64,000 nt of DNA from Limanda limanda (GCF_963576545.1 NC_083639.1:14046618-14110617); one strand, 5' to 3'; positions 10,900 to 22,728 are shown, counted from the stretch's first letter. The notes: a model not told the origin generated them from the sequence alone. Numbers and translations: made by a program.

Positions 10900-11425
10900 C
10901 ATGTTTCTGCCCTTCAGCGTGTCTTCAAGGAGACCTTGGATCTTTTTGATTTATTTCTGTGGATCTTTTGTTTGACTCAATGTGTTTATGGACTTTGGCC
11001 TAGTTGTTTTCCATTGGTTTGGATTTTGGATTTGTGTCTCTGTTATTTCCACCATGAGTTTATTACATCTAGTTTTCTTTTCTGTACTTATCTGTGTTTC
11101 TCATTTCAGAGCACTCCTCTTCCTGTCTTTGTCTGCCTTCCCACCCTCTGTGACTTCCTGTGATTAGTTTCCTCTGTGTTAGACATCAGTTGTGTATTAA
11201 GTCTGTGATTTTCTCTTTTGTCTCCCTCAGTTTCTCTCATCAGTGAAGTGGTGTTTGACCAAACTGAGGTTCATGACCCTGCCTTTCCCTTTGGGTTTTG
11301 GATACCTCAGCCTGATCCAACCCGGTGTGTCAGATTAAAGACTGGGTATTGGAACTGTCCTCGTGTGGCGTCTGCATTTGGCTTCTCACCTGTTTTCAGT
11401 TTTACAAGAACATAAATGTGGGAAA
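10900..11425 (+). repeat. T-rich 3' tail of a teleost retroelement-type repeat
   Basis: The segment is strongly T/TG-rich on the plus strand and contains, in order, TGTGACTTCCTGTGATTAGTTTCC (about 11149-11172), 'tgtgtattaagtctgtgattttct', 'cctcagcctgatccaacccggtgtgtcagattaaagactgggt' and CTCGTGTGGCGTCTGCATTTGG (about 11359-11380). This order and wording recur in many fish introns and look like the untranslated tail of a retroelement. Class and family are not certain. Open frames across it are Phe/Leu/Val-rich artefacts. Confidence 0.45.
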
Positions 11426-12334
11426 AGCTTCAAACCTGAGTCTCTAATAAATAACAACATGATAACTTGTTGATTTACCATTGGATGAGATCACTGAAGC
11501 TTCAAGTCCTGGCTTTTTCAACACTCATATGCTTTCTTCTAAGTGTTGTGGCTAAACATGTGATGTTTGACTTTGCTAATATGAAGTGTGCAAGCCATCT
11601 GAATTGCAAGCTGTTCCCTGTTTGTGTTTTAAAAGTTCAAGGAGAGACATCTAATCAGGATTCATGAAGACACAGTTTGACTGATGCACAGCTTCAGAAC
11701 AAGACAGCAGAGCTAGTGACATTATTAATTACATTATCACATTAAACACCCGCTAATGTCACTTCATATACTTGTCAAAGTGTCATTAGTCATATACTGT
11801 TTCTATGATGAACTTTCCTACTTTCCCTGAGGACATCACTGGCAGTGGAAGGTTCTTTCTACTGTACTTCTATGTGGGATGCACTTCTCTGGTACAATCC
11901 TACGTAAAATATGGCACCTGCTCATGTTTATCCAGTCCTGTGTTTACCTTGCTCTTCTAAATAATGGGTAGATTTGGAGGACTACTGCTACTCTGTAAAG
12001 ATTAATACGTCCTCTGATATCCTTCAGAAACGACAAGTAAAATAAATGCCAGTTTAATGTCATGTCCCGGTTGCAAATATCCCAACTGTCAGTTTGGTGA
12101 TTGTGGTCTGGCTGATTGAAATGATGATTGACAGTTTGACAGACAGCAGATGAACCTTCCCCGCACTTCACTGAACATGCATTTTTTGGGCCCAGCAACG
12201 GCCTTTGTTTCCATTTCAAACAGAAAAGCTTGGTGACTGTTCTGAAAATGCTGCCAAATTTCTCCCAAACAATACTTTAAACTCAGATTTTAGTCGTGCA
12301 TGCAGCACGGCTCTGGGGATGTCAGCCTGGCTGC
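11426..12334. other. non-coding, nothing recognised
   Basis: Unique sequence. Frames of 60-90 codons on both strands show no domain. No terminal repeats or target-site duplications were recognised. Confidence 0.5.
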
Positions 12335-12680
12335 TGGTCAGTCGATTCATCACTTTGGTACAGACTGAAATATCTCAGTGACTGTACGTAGGATCCACAT
12401 GAAGTTTTAAACAGACATTCAAGTCTCCAGACAATGAGACTTTAGAGACTTAAATAGTACCCTCACCTTCCCTGAGGTTCCACCAGCACATTGATATTTC
12501 TGTTTTGTGTCCGTTTCAGAAAACACAGATTGGCATGACGTGGTTCAGACATTAACGCTTCTCTCACAATGAATTGTGAGAACGTAAGTGATCACTTAAC
12601 ATTTCAGGTACCATCAGGTCAAAATGTGAATATGACCAACACTTTGGTTCATGAGAAAGGACTATATTATAGGACTATGT
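12335..12680 (+). repeat. dispersed repeat family B, copy 1
   Basis: The landmarks CTTTGGTACAGACTGAAATA (12353-12372), 'cacatgaagttttaaacagacattcaagt', 'accctcaccttccctgaggttccaccagcacattgatatttctgtttt' and 'taccatcaggtcaaaatgtgaatatgaccaacactttggt' follow the order of a widespread teleost repeat ('gccatgaaatttggtacagacattcatg...gatcccctgac...agcgccatcatcaggtcaaa'). The copy is diverged. A related copy lies at 40110-40520. Confidence 0.5.
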
Positions 12681-14351
12681 ACTACGGGAGACAGAGGGGA
12701 TTTTCCGATATAATGGCTGGACTATTGAGGGGACTATGAAATTCAAATGAATGAAAATACACTCCCATCTGAGTAGACTGACCATGAAATCTTAGACTTA
12801 GCGGTTACAATGCAGGTATCTGTACTACTTTCTTTGGTTATAGTAGTATTTAAAAGCAGCTTAAAAGTATGTTTGGACAGTATAAATGTAATCTAATGCT
12901 AGAGAATGATAATCATCTAAATAATAATAATATATAGCACGTGTTAAGAGACCCAAGGATGCTTTACATATGTCAGGGATGTAGTCTATCACGGTGATTT
13001 ATGAAAAGATAGCCTGATACCCACTGTGACGCCCAGGAATAGACCAAAAATCATTATTTAACATGAATGCAGGGCTTTCGAAACGATGATCACCCACATT
13101 TAACTGTGTATTAATAACTGTCAGTCACACAGATTTTAAGTAGCAAATGTTAACATTGTCTATAATGAACGTCATCATGTAATGACTGTCTCTATGAGCA
13201 CGTTAGGTTTACGCTCCCAGCAGCTGAGCTTTGAGACCTATAGCGAGGCCGCAGACTGAATAACTTGAGGGAAGAGAGGCAGAGTCAGGTTTTGCACTGT
13301 TCTTAACTGTCAGTCCTGTTATCATCTGAACATTCATTGATTCGTACATTAATTGGGCCAGTTCAGGCTGTATTGATTGGTTTAGATGTTTTCAGACGGA
13401 AATCTGGTTGCAGAGATGTCTTGAGATGTTGTCTGGTTATAAGAGGAAAGAGTAGATGACATTTTGAAGAACCACTTGATTCTTAAGTTTGTCTGACTGT
13501 CATGTAACAGGTACATTTCTGAGAATGTTGCTCTCATCATTTGAGAGTATGGAAATAGCCTGTAATCATCACCAGAGTTTAAGGTACATCTTCTCTATGA
13601 CAGTAGCTGTCAGAGTTGAACTTCTATCTGTGAATCCTTTGTTTTCTGATGGTGATATTATATCAAAATTTCAATTGCATCCATTAACCGTACATAAATT
13701 TGCCAGAAAAGTTGGAGCAGCTGCATCTTGTCTAGAAAAAATAAAAGTTTAGTTGAAGTTGAAACAGAAAAGATGAAAGTAAACCTGAGTTTGTAGAGAA
13801 CGCAATGTTTTGTGTCTGTGCAACGTTTTTAATTTTCCCAGGATGCATAGGACCTGAATGTTGTTGGTGGTGTCACACTCTTTTGACAGCTCAGTGTTAT
13901 CTGCCTTGATTGTTTTCCTGTTTGGAGGATTTGATGTCTCCTCCTCTCCATCGAGTCCCCCGCGCCATCTCTCTCTCGAAAGTTTGTTATGTGCTTTCAT
14001 TCAGAGTAGGGAAAAAAACACTTGTCGGAGTCATTCTGAGAAAAAGTTTTTAATTTATCCTTCCTGCAGAAGAGACAAGAAGTTTGTGACTGAGGAGAGT
14101 AAAAAAATGCGAGAAAAAACAGGCCTGTGATCAGTGGTAAGGCACAAGAAAATTACAGACGACATTACAGACACTACGCAGAAACCGGACATCATACACA
14201 CACATGCACACACACTCAATACATGCACACACGATGAAGACACTGATAATCTCAAGCGTCTTTCTTTTAGGAAATACTGACACATTCCAGCTGAAATCCA
14301 TTTAGAGCTCCCTACTTGGCATACTGATAAATATAAGTACAGAGTCACTCG

Positions 14352-14353
<2 letters not shown>
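12681..14353. other. non-coding, nothing recognised
   Basis: Unique AT-rich DNA. An 87-codon plus-strand frame at 13489-13752 has no recognisable motif or splice borders. A short CA-rich stretch with CACACATGCACACACAC is at 14197-14216. Confidence 0.5.

Positions 14354-14397
<44 letters not shown>
14354..14397. repeat. (CA)n microsatellite, 44 bp
   Basis: Perfect CA dinucleotide run. The Val-Cys-rich minus-strand frames at 14055-14496 run through it and are not genes. Confidence 0.97.
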
Positions 14398-14639
14398 AAT
14401 CACATCAAATAAACTGGCTTCCACTTGCAAACAAAGATGGGGCACAGCCAGGTCCGATGTGGTACATAATGGGCCGGCCTTATCGTTCCAGTTCAATTAC
14501 ACACACTTACACTCATACACATGAACAAGGGCATGTGAGGAAAGGTGGCAGCCTCACTATTGGTTTTCCAAGGTGTTCCTGAGCAGCTGAAGGGAGGGGC
14601 TGTAATGCAAAGAGACAGATTCAGGTCACTCACTCACTG

Positions 14640-15265
14640 CTGGGATGAATATAGAAGGAGAAGGGGAGAAGATGCTTCATGTTGGAGCGGATGAGGAGTG
14701 TGTGGGATGAAGCGAAAGGCGAGGAGAAGGAGAAGAGGACTGAGGAGGTAAAAAGCAGGAACGTCTCAAGTCTTGCAGGAGGATGAAATAAATATGGTAA
14801 GGTTTTGGGAGAAGAGAGAGAATGCAGAAACAGACGGGCGGAAGCAGCATGTTGGATGAAAAAGCAAATGACAGAAACAAAGTGAATAGAGTCAATAAAG
14901 GGAATGGATAAGGGAGCGTGGCGGGGTGACAAAAACACGAGGACGCTTCGCATGCTGAGAGAGACTGTGAAATTAAAAGGAAAAGAGAGGAGAAGCGAGT
15001 GTTGGGAAGGAGTGATGAGAAAATAGAGGGATACAAATGGAGAAGGTGTGAGAGATGGCGAGTGCAGAGCCAGAGGAAGGGGGGGGGGTGGAGGGTGATG
15101 GGAGATGGTAATTGACATGAAGGGAAAGTGACAAGCGAAAAGATGAGTATGCAGGGAGGAGGAGAAGAGTCAGAGAGAAAGACAGAGTTACTGTTTAATG
15201 AGGAATGTGATGGGGGGAAAAGCTTTGGAAGGCGATGCAGACGAGAGAGAGAGAGGGAACAGGCT
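14640..15265. repeat. long purine-rich (GA-skewed) tract
   Basis: For more than 600 bases the plus strand is dominated by G and A (GAAGGAGAAGGGGAGAAGAT at 14655-14674, and a G run at 15080-15088), with few T or C. The complementary strand is pyrimidine-rich and gives frames of 162 and 203 codons composed mainly of Ser, Leu, Pro and Phe, which I reject as protein. The tract could adopt triplex (H-DNA) structures; this is inference. Confidence 0.75.
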
Positions 15266-16474
15266 GTCACACGCAGGTTGACATTCAATACACACAGCCG
15301 ACGAGGATCTTAAATCATTGAACAAAATAGCCTGTGTAATGACAAGGGATTGTACTCTGCTTGCACATAATTCATGGAACTGTGTCACATTTAGAGAAGA
15401 GGCCACACCCATTGCTGAAGTCAAGTGAGGTTTAAGCCTCAGTTTTTCTTCATCCAGTTGAGGCTTCTCTGTTTCTCTTATTGATGAGACAATCCCGTGA
15501 GAATGGGCCTGAATAATGCACTTTGTCTTGACAAGAGATCCGATCTGTAATATTCTGATTCCTCGGTTAAGGACCAAAACAGTCAGAGTTTGTGCACAGA
15601 AAAAGGCAGAACTTCATTAGCTGGAGCGTCTTCCTTTCCTCTCTCTCTTCTGAGATGTGAGCGAGCGAGGGTGACGTGCAGGTCAAAGCCTCTGTCTCTC
15701 TCTCTCGCTCTCCCACACACTGAATATGTACGCCTCTATGAGGATGCTGCAGGTGCAGTGCTGTGCAGGGGGTCTTTGTTCGGTGGGGAGGGGGTTGACG
15801 GGTGGGCAGGAAACCAACCACACTTTCTTATCCAGCGAGAGCGGCGCATGGCTTAATAGGTCCCTCAGCTTATTATCACAGCCAAGACCTCTGATATGCA
15901 AAGTGACTATCAGCTAATTCTTGGTGTGTTTGTGTGACGAGATGTATTCACTGTTCCTTAAAGGAATATAAAGACATAATAATTATAATAAAAATAATAA
16001 GAATACAAATTATCATATTCATTTTCATACGCACTTTACAAGCTTCAGCAAAAGTGTAAACATTCAACTCAGAAACCCTTGCAACCCACCTTGTTACACA
16101 AATTCCGACAGCATATATATCATTAGCACTATACATCGCCTATAAAAGAGATAAATCACTGTAAGTATAACAATGTTTTAAATCAAATAGAATAAAATAA
16201 AACAAAGTATGGTTAAATTAAATTAAATTAAAGATAATATAATTGTGTAAGTGAATATGTACTGTATCTTTAGTTCTAACAAAGGGTTATATACATTTCA
16301 ATTGATAAGATCTATAAACACAATAAACTTAAAATTGTAGACGAGAATAAAATAATAGAATACATATAAAACATTATAGACAAAACACATCTATTACATT
16401 AATCTAAAATGCTACTATAATAAAGTTCTGTAATGTTGGAGACTGATTTTGATTTAGTTTTGTGAGGACTATTT
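15266..16474. other. non-coding, nothing recognised
   Basis: Includes a short (TC)n run at 15691-15714 and, from 15960, about 470 bases of very AT-rich sequence (AATAATAATTATAATAAAAA at about 15977) with pentamer-like AATTA repeats at 16215-16232. No coding evidence. Confidence 0.5.
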
Positions 16475-16491
16475 ACACACACGCGCAGACA

Positions 16492-16536
<45 letters not shown>

Positions 16537-16558
16537 GGACGCACACACACACACACAC
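16475..16558. repeat. compound (CA)n microsatellite
   Basis: CA array with a GCGCAGACAG interruption on the left, a perfect core at about 16493-16529, and a second CA run after ACGGACGC on the right. Confidence 0.95.
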
Positions 16559-16877
16559 TGAAATAAATGATGATGATGCCATGGGCTGTATTAAAGATCA
16601 AAATTACTGCATAATGTTAAAAACAGGTCAACCAATCTCCGGACCAGTGCCCCACCCGGCGGGGACCCCGAGTGACCCGAATCAAACACACCTCAGGTGT
16701 CGCGTGAGGAGCAGAGGTGCATTCTGTGTCTGATTGCACCTCACGGCTCGTTTGGCGGGAAGTGTCCAGCCTCCAGTCACCTTCTGGAGAAGTGAAGGCA
16801 ACTAAATGTCACCCAGCTTCCAGCAGCGCGACAGGACAGAAAGATGACGACTCGGTCCAGCTCTGTGAAGAGAGTGT

Positions 16878-16920
16878 GGACATGAGGGCGGAGGACATGA
16901 GGGCGGAGGACATGACGGTG
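16878..16920 (+). repeat. 15-bp tandem repeat, nearly 3 units
   Basis: Two identical units GACATGAGGGCGGAG are followed by a partial unit GACATGACGG. Because the unit is a multiple of three, the frame through it reads as a repeated Asp-Met-Arg-Ala-Glu, but the surrounding 86-codon frame has no other sign of being protein. Confidence 0.85.
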
Positions 16921-19220
16921 TCCACACAGTTGAGTCTCCATGCAACCACTGCGTTGCCTGGCAACATGCTGGTGTAATGTGTGGCACGGTGTAATGTGAT
17001 GGTGTGTGCTGAGCTGCCTCACTGATTCTCTGGTCTGCTGTTAAAGTTCAACGTTTTGGTCACAAAGCCTATTACGTCCATTCAGCCTTTGAGACTACAA
17101 CCATTTTAATTTAATTGACTTGAGTTTGTCGTCTTTGGTTTTCTGAGTCAAGGCTTATGAGTTTGGTCCAAGGCCTTAGTTGTGTTTCTTTTTTATTTCT
17201 TCTGTAAGGTTGAACGTTCAGTTCATTCATGTGTTTATATTCATTTACTAAAATGTGTTTACAATGTTGACAGTTATGTTATTTACATATTTATATTTAC
17301 ACATGCATTATCTACATATTTGCACATTTAAATATCTACATACGCATCATAAGAACAGGACTAATGAAGTGTTGAATCTGCGTGTGTAGTTCCGAGGCCT
17401 TTCTGGCTTCTTATTGGTTGGTGGAGTCGCAGTGAGAAGCTGCAGGTGTGTGTTGATGGAGACGAGCAGTGTGGAGAGCAGTGCTGCTCAAGAAGTGATC
17501 CGTCTCCATCCTGGGGTTTCTTCACATGAAGGGTGATACCCCACATCAAACCCTCAACTTACACTTCTATAACATTACTTAACTTTTACTTCAGTAGATT
17601 TTAAACAACAGTACTTTCACTTGGTTGCAATATTATATTTGCTGCCTGAAACATTAGCAAATGTTACTAAGCTAACATTCCATAACCTAAACGTAAGTTC
17701 TCGCTAATTGACTGAACAGGATCTGCTATTAACACCAAACACTATTATTTTCCTACTTAACTCTATTTATTTTAATTAGACACATTTTTCAATGAGACGT
17801 TTTCTTGTTTTACATGGAGTTAATACTGGCTGAGAGGATACATATCCTATATGTATTAGCAGGTGTCCAGACATATCACTATTGGGTGGTGCAGTGATGT
17901 GTTACTCAGTATGTATTGCTGGCACTGATGACTGCTGTTACAGATGACCCATTAATTTCTGAAATGATGTCACAATTACTGCTGAAAAACAATAATCCCT
18001 CTATTTAATCACTCTGACTTTATGTAGTGGAGTAGGTGTAATGACAGTAATAACTTCTATTAAACTGTTTCATCTTACTCCATATTAAAATTCTACATTC
18101 AACCCCTCCATCCTCAAAGAACATATTTGAAAACGAAAATATTTCTTTATATTCTGCACTTATGTAATATATTTAGTTGCATTGTTATCCCAAGTATTTC
18201 CAACAATTTTCAAACGTAGAGAAATCCTGTTATAGTGGTTCCTGTGATGTTTATCATGTCCTCTTTGCATACGTGGGGTTGTCTGTGATGTCTACTTAAT
18301 ATTCCTACAGTGATAAGTACAGTGTAACGTTGTGATGGGAGATAGCATGGGGTGGGCGGGTTAAGGTTTTACAAAGCTAATAATCATAACTATCCTTTGC
18401 ATAAAGTCATTAGGATTACGATATGATATTGAGCTTTGGTGTTGTTGTAACAATATACAACATATGCTGGTGGTTTGTCGTATGAGCTGTAACTGAATTA
18501 GTTCAGTGTAAACTAAACTTCTCAATGCTGTTAGCACTTGCCTAACATAGTTCCTAGGTTACAAGAGAAGTAACCTACTTTTACTGAAGCACTACTCGAT
18601 GTGATATACTGTGGTTATATTTCAGCACTATAGCAGCAGGCTTCAGTAATGGATTCTAACTGCAGAGCTAGTTATTCTTTTGTCATTGCTGGATCTGCCA
18701 CTGGTTCCTGTCGAACTTGTTTTTAATCATACCATGATGTCTCAGAACAGCTGCTGATTGGTAGAAAGTCACAGTTTCACTTAATGTTTCATTTGTTCTT
18801 TTGAACAGCAATGCAAATCCATTAAGGATTAGATGGCATGTCTGTGACAAAATATAAATAATTACTCCGGCTCACAATGAACCTATGAGTCTTTCGATCT
18901 AAAGGAAATCCTAACAAAGAAACCTGAAATTAATGTGACAATTACTGCTCCTCTGTCAAAACTCAGGTAATTAAGTTGAAAGGAAAACTTTAACAAGTTT
19001 AAAAAGTCATCTTTTTTATTCCTGAATCTTTATAAAGGCTGACGTTTGTTAATTTTTACTCGACCTCTCCTCTTGCTGAGTGGCACAGGCAGCTTTTCAA
19101 CCTGACACAGATGAACTCATGATGAAGTGTTCTAAAGAAATGTATTTTCAATTCAAGTCCATGACATCTGCCTCCGTGCAGCATATGGGTATGTGTGTGT
19201 TTTGCTGTGACAAGCAGACC
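16921..19220. other. non-coding, nothing recognised
   Basis: Over 2 kb of unique AT-rich DNA. One POU octamer match ATGCAAAT is at 18811-18818. The part 17570-18120 has wording reminiscent of the repeat at 2125-2630 ('cttttacttcagtag') but too diverged to call. Confidence 0.5.
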
Positions 19221-19224
19221 CCCC

Positions 19225-19240
19225 CACACACACACACACA
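19225..19240. repeat. short (CA)n tract after a C run
   Basis: ACCCCCCCACACAC-type tract; short microsatellite. Confidence 0.75.
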
Positions 19241-19478
19241 TATTTCACAGACCCATTCTGCTATTTTCTTCCTTTGTGTGTGTTCCTGTCTGTTTGGATG
19301 AAGGTGTGACCTCTGGCTTTTCGACAGAGAGGAGGGAGAATCAGACGAAAGGGGGGAGCGAGGGATGGAGAGATGGATAGAGGGCTTGATGATTAGAATG
19401 GTGCGGAAGAAAAGTGTCTTTGCGAAAGAGAAGAGGAATGAGGTCATTATCTCTGTCCTCACCTGTGGCCTCCAGTAG

Positions 19479-19535
19479 ACACACAAACACACAAACACAC
19501 ACAGAAACACACACACACACACACAGACACACACA
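19479..19535. repeat. imperfect (CA)n microsatellite
   Basis: CA array interrupted by AAAC and AGAAAC steps, with a perfect core around 19507-19524. Confidence 0.9.
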
Positions 19536-19931
19536 GTCCACATTTCATCAGCAATAGCAACAACACTGACTCTCCTCGCTCCACCTTCCTTCCTTCTTTC
19601 CTTCTTGCTTGTCTCCTAATGCACTGATTTTTCTTTACTTGTCTTCTTGTCCTTCCTGCATATATGAGCTTTAAGTCCCCCCTTCCTGGTACATTACTGT
19701 CTCCGTTTCTCCTTTTTATACAAGTGAAATCAAACCATCACACTCATCACAATGATTTCTCTGGTCCTCGCATCACTATTACAATCGCTCGCGCCAATTC
19801 CCTTCCCTGCCTTATTACTGTTCAATTTTCTTGGTCTCCCTCCCACCTTGTCCCCGGTTTAGAGCACAGTCTAGGCTGTAATCACATCCACTGGACTGTG
19901 ATCACCCCTCTCCTCCTCTTCCTCTTCTGTG

Positions 19932-19953
19932 CCCCCCCCCCCCCCCCCCCCCC
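19932..19953. repeat. poly(C) run, 22 bases
   Basis: An uninterrupted homopolymer of 22 C, flanked on the left by pyrimidine-rich CTCCTCTTCCTCTTCTGTG. Such a long C/G homopolymer is rare and prone to length miscalls in sequencing. The complementary G run could form G-quadruplex-type structure. Confidence 0.95.
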
Positions 19954-19954
19954 T

Positions 19955-20165
19955 CATTTTCGCAAGGCGGGTCACGCCTCTTGAGGCAGCAGAGCAGAGA
20001 AATTGCCTGTTATCGGGGGTCGATTTTTCATGCGCTTGTAAATTGCTTTGTATTGACACTCTGTCAGAGCGGGGTCGTCACACCGGCCCGGGCCACTAGC
20101 CACCCTACAGTCGCGCTGCTGATCTCGGGGTGCTTCCAGCGGGAATGAGGGGGTCAGGAGGGGTA
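19955..20165. promoter_or_regulatory. CpG-containing candidate conserved block
   Basis: The block is strikingly different from the AT-rich surroundings: repeated CpG (GGCGGGTCACGCC at 19966-19978, TCGGGGGTCGA, ACCGGCCCGGGCC at 20081-20093, CAGTCGCGCTG) mixed with an AT-rich middle reading GCGCTTGTAAATTGC. CpG retention in an otherwise CpG-poor region suggests unmethylated or constrained DNA. Open frames here (19871-20250, minus) have no recognisable motif. Function is inference. Confidence 0.28.
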
Positions 20166-20171
20166 AAGCTG

Positions 20172-20196
20172 TGTGAGTGTGTGTGTGTGTGTGTGG
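20172..20196. repeat. (TG)n microsatellite
   Basis: TG run with one GAGT interruption, directly downstream of the CpG-containing block. Confidence 0.85.
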
Positions 20197-20848
20197 TGTT
20201 GTCTGTAATCTTTGGAGTGCATTGAGCGTGTATGTGAGTGTGTGAGTCATACATTTCTGTTGGAATGGGAGGAGGCTTTCATTCAGGGTCGCTGAACAGA
20301 GCTCGGGTTGAAAATTACAATACTAACACTAGCTGCCTTTGTGCAGACGATATTTCAGTTTGTGTATTTAATGTATAAGACATCTGCAAGTGGTTGTAAG
20401 ACCAAATGAAAATGTTTGATAAAACATATATATTTGGTGAATATATTATTAAGATAGGTTTGTCTTTTACTTATTCCATTTCTCTTTAAGTCCTGAAACT
20501 ACTGAAATCAGACAAATTAGCTGTATATGCTTTTTTATTAAGGTTTCTGCTCTTTTTTGTTTAATCTTTCATACCTTAACACTCTCTGTTTTGTCTCTCT
20601 CTCCTCATCATGATGTATGTTGTCATAAGCACCTGAACTGCAGCTTTGAGATGAAGGCATTAACACATAAAAAATGTGTTGGCCTTATATCAAAGGCCAT
20701 TAACATTTTCCGTGCGTCATCCAGAAGTACTGAACTACTATCAAACTAGTTCTTATTCAATTGTTGAAACTGTTTACCTTTGGGAAGGCATCTGATGTCA
20801 GATAGTAGTGTAGATGAAGATGCAACTTGCAGATGGCTTTAGCCAAAT
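20197..20848. other. non-coding, nothing recognised
   Basis: AT-rich unique DNA without recognisable elements. Confidence 0.5.
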
Positions 20849-20881
20849 CAACTTACTCAAACAACTGGTTTGAGTAAGTTG
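20849..20881. repeat. perfect 14-bp inverted repeat (hairpin)
   Basis: CAACTTACTCAAAC (20849-20862) and GTTTGAGTAAGTTG (20868-20881) are exact reverse complements around the 5-base loop AACTG. No longer arms, and no flanking duplication that would mark a transposon, were found. Confidence 0.85.
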
Positions 20882-22180
20882 CATGCAGGGACAGGGAGCA
20901 GAAATAAGGGATCCTACCCCCAAACCAATTAGCACTGCAGAGCCATAGATAACCAGCTCATGGGTTAAAAGCACATAAAGCAAATGGGATTAGGGATAGT
21001 TAAGACCCTCTCAGGGTGACTGACTTGATTCCCCTCCAACAGGACACATCTCTGATTAATATTTGATTGTTAATTCTCTTAAAGGAAGAAACATGTAAAG
21101 ACTCATATAATCCAAAAGGTGTGAATTATTTCCTCAAACCATGGTTTCTCACTGAAATCACACAAAAACTGCATTCCCCCCTCTCTCACTTTTTCTCACC
21201 CATAGATATGTGAAATCACTACAGATAGATTGATATATAACACCACATTACAATCTTGACTACAACATATCTGTCTAGGCTCCTGCCGATTGTCTTGGTG
21301 TCTTCTGTTCTTTTCTTTCGCCACATATTCTTTAAGTAATTTATATTGTGCAATCTACTTTACTCCAAGCCAAATGAACAGCACACTCAACCAGAACAGT
21401 GCCTATAAAATTTTTTATTTTTCAGCATTTGTGTCACCACCACAATTTTAAACATTTTAGTTGTTTGTTCACTGGCCAAAGCATCTTTACCTAGGAGTTA
21501 CGTGGAGATACAGCAGTTAGCGCTAGTTATTGTGTTGTTCCTTCACCAACCTATTAGTAATACATCGTCTGTAAGGCTACTTCAGATTGTCTAAACAAGA
21601 GATCTAAAGTTCCACAGGAACACTCTGAGAACGCTGGCAGAATCTGTTGCCAAGCAACCAAGGATGTTTCTAGGAAATTCCACATTGAGTCGATGTTGGG
21701 TTACCGGCCCACAAACAACTCTTTGGGTTCCAGCCAAACAGTCTCTACAGTACATCAGCACTAAGTTGCTTTCTTTTTTTACATTTCTGAATTGCCTCAG
21801 GTTCCACACCCTTCATCACCTTGATGGTTAACTATCTGCTGTCATCACTTCCAAGGCATGTTGACCAACACATAAATCTGACCAACCTCTGCCTTTCTAA
21901 ATAGAAATAGGAGTAAGGACAGAAAATCTGAGATTGTCTTTGAAAGAGATTCCTTTAGATGTAATTGAACTAAGGGAATCAGGCCCTGGATGAGTGGGTG
22001 TTAGCAGACATATACAATATTCATTTTTCTCTGCAGCCATTGGCTTCAGTTTGGTGCCATCTTCCTGGCAGGCTGTGCCAGTGTCTGTGTTTGACACCCA
22101 CTCCTTGGTAGGGTGGCACCATCTAGACCGCACTGGCACAGATCTCACACCCAGCTACAGCAATGAAACCATGATTTAAA
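20882..22180. other. non-coding, nothing recognised
   Basis: Unique DNA. Minus-strand frames at 21591-21809 and 21897-22148 carry no recognisable domain. A third-position look by eye does not suggest coding constraint. Confidence 0.45.
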
Positions 22181-22570
22181 ACACACACAAATAGGAAGCA
22201 GTGGAAAGAAAGGAATGAAAGAAATGGATGAAAGATGTGGATACAAAGCGCCTGGACAGGAAGGAGAAAAAGAGGCAATGTGAGGAATCCAATAGTGGTG
22301 TTGAAAAGAGGAAAAAAAGGATAAAGTGAGTCCAGATGTGGTGTGAAAACGGAGCGAGAGGAAAAGGCAGAGACTGATAAATGAGAAGAGAGAAATGAGG
22401 ATTGCCTGAGAGACTTTCTGTCTTCCTTCTGCTCCCGCCAATGTAGAGCCAAGCCAGCCCCCCTGGCAGACGTCTCCTCCTCCACCTCGTCCTCCCCACT
22501 TGCTTCCCCTCCCTTCATCCTCCCGCTGTCCTCCCTCTATCCTCCTCCTCCTCCGTCCTGTATGGCACAC
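22181..22570. repeat. purine-rich then pyrimidine-rich tract
   Basis: 22190-22420 is GA-rich on the plus strand (GGAAGGAGAAAAAGAGGC around 22259) and 22440-22560 is CT-rich (TCCTCCTCCTCCTCCG at about 22541). Three overlapping minus-strand frames of 107-141 codons result from this skew and are rejected as genes. Confidence 0.7.
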
Positions 22571-22655
22571 AGCTGCTCATACACTCCCCATGCATTAGGA
22601 TTCATTCAGTGATTTGCCATGAGTTGGTCCTGAAAGAGCTCTCCAATCTGCAACT

Positions 22656-22728
22656 ACACCGCTCCAAAAAAAATTAGAGGAACACTTTTTTTAAATTTGG
22701 CGTTCACATCATTTTTTTTGAGCAGTGT
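22656..22728. mobile_element. Tc1/mariner-like solo terminal-repeat pair (miniature remnant)
   Basis: The left end reads CACCGCTCCAAAAAAAATTA then GAGGAACACTT; the right end reads TTTTTTTTGAGCAGTG (about 22712-22727). These are the two inverted termini of a Tc1/mariner-superfamily element abundant in fish ('cactgctcaaaaaaattaaaggaacactt'), with only about ten bases left between the terminal repeats. A TA precedes the left end, as expected for TA-target insertion. The element has no transposase and resembles a deletion derivative. Confidence 0.6.

Noticed and set aside
14630..15288. Overlapping minus-strand frames of 162 and 203 codons, the longest in the window outside dinucleotide arrays
   Set aside because: They lie in the purine-rich tract; translation is almost entirely Ser, Leu, Pro and Phe in both overlapping frames, which is what pyrimidine-rich DNA gives by chance.
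16717..16977. Plus-strand frame containing a pentapeptide repeat
   Set aside because: The peptide repeat is the 15-bp DNA tandem repeat; nothing else supports coding.
21591..22148. Minus-strand frames with some protein-like character
   Set aside because: No recognisable domain, no splice borders, and an intervening stop-rich gap.
22123..22570. Three overlapping minus-strand frames of 107-141 codons
   Set aside because: Produced by the purine/pyrimidine-skewed tract; low-complexity Ser/Phe/Leu composition.
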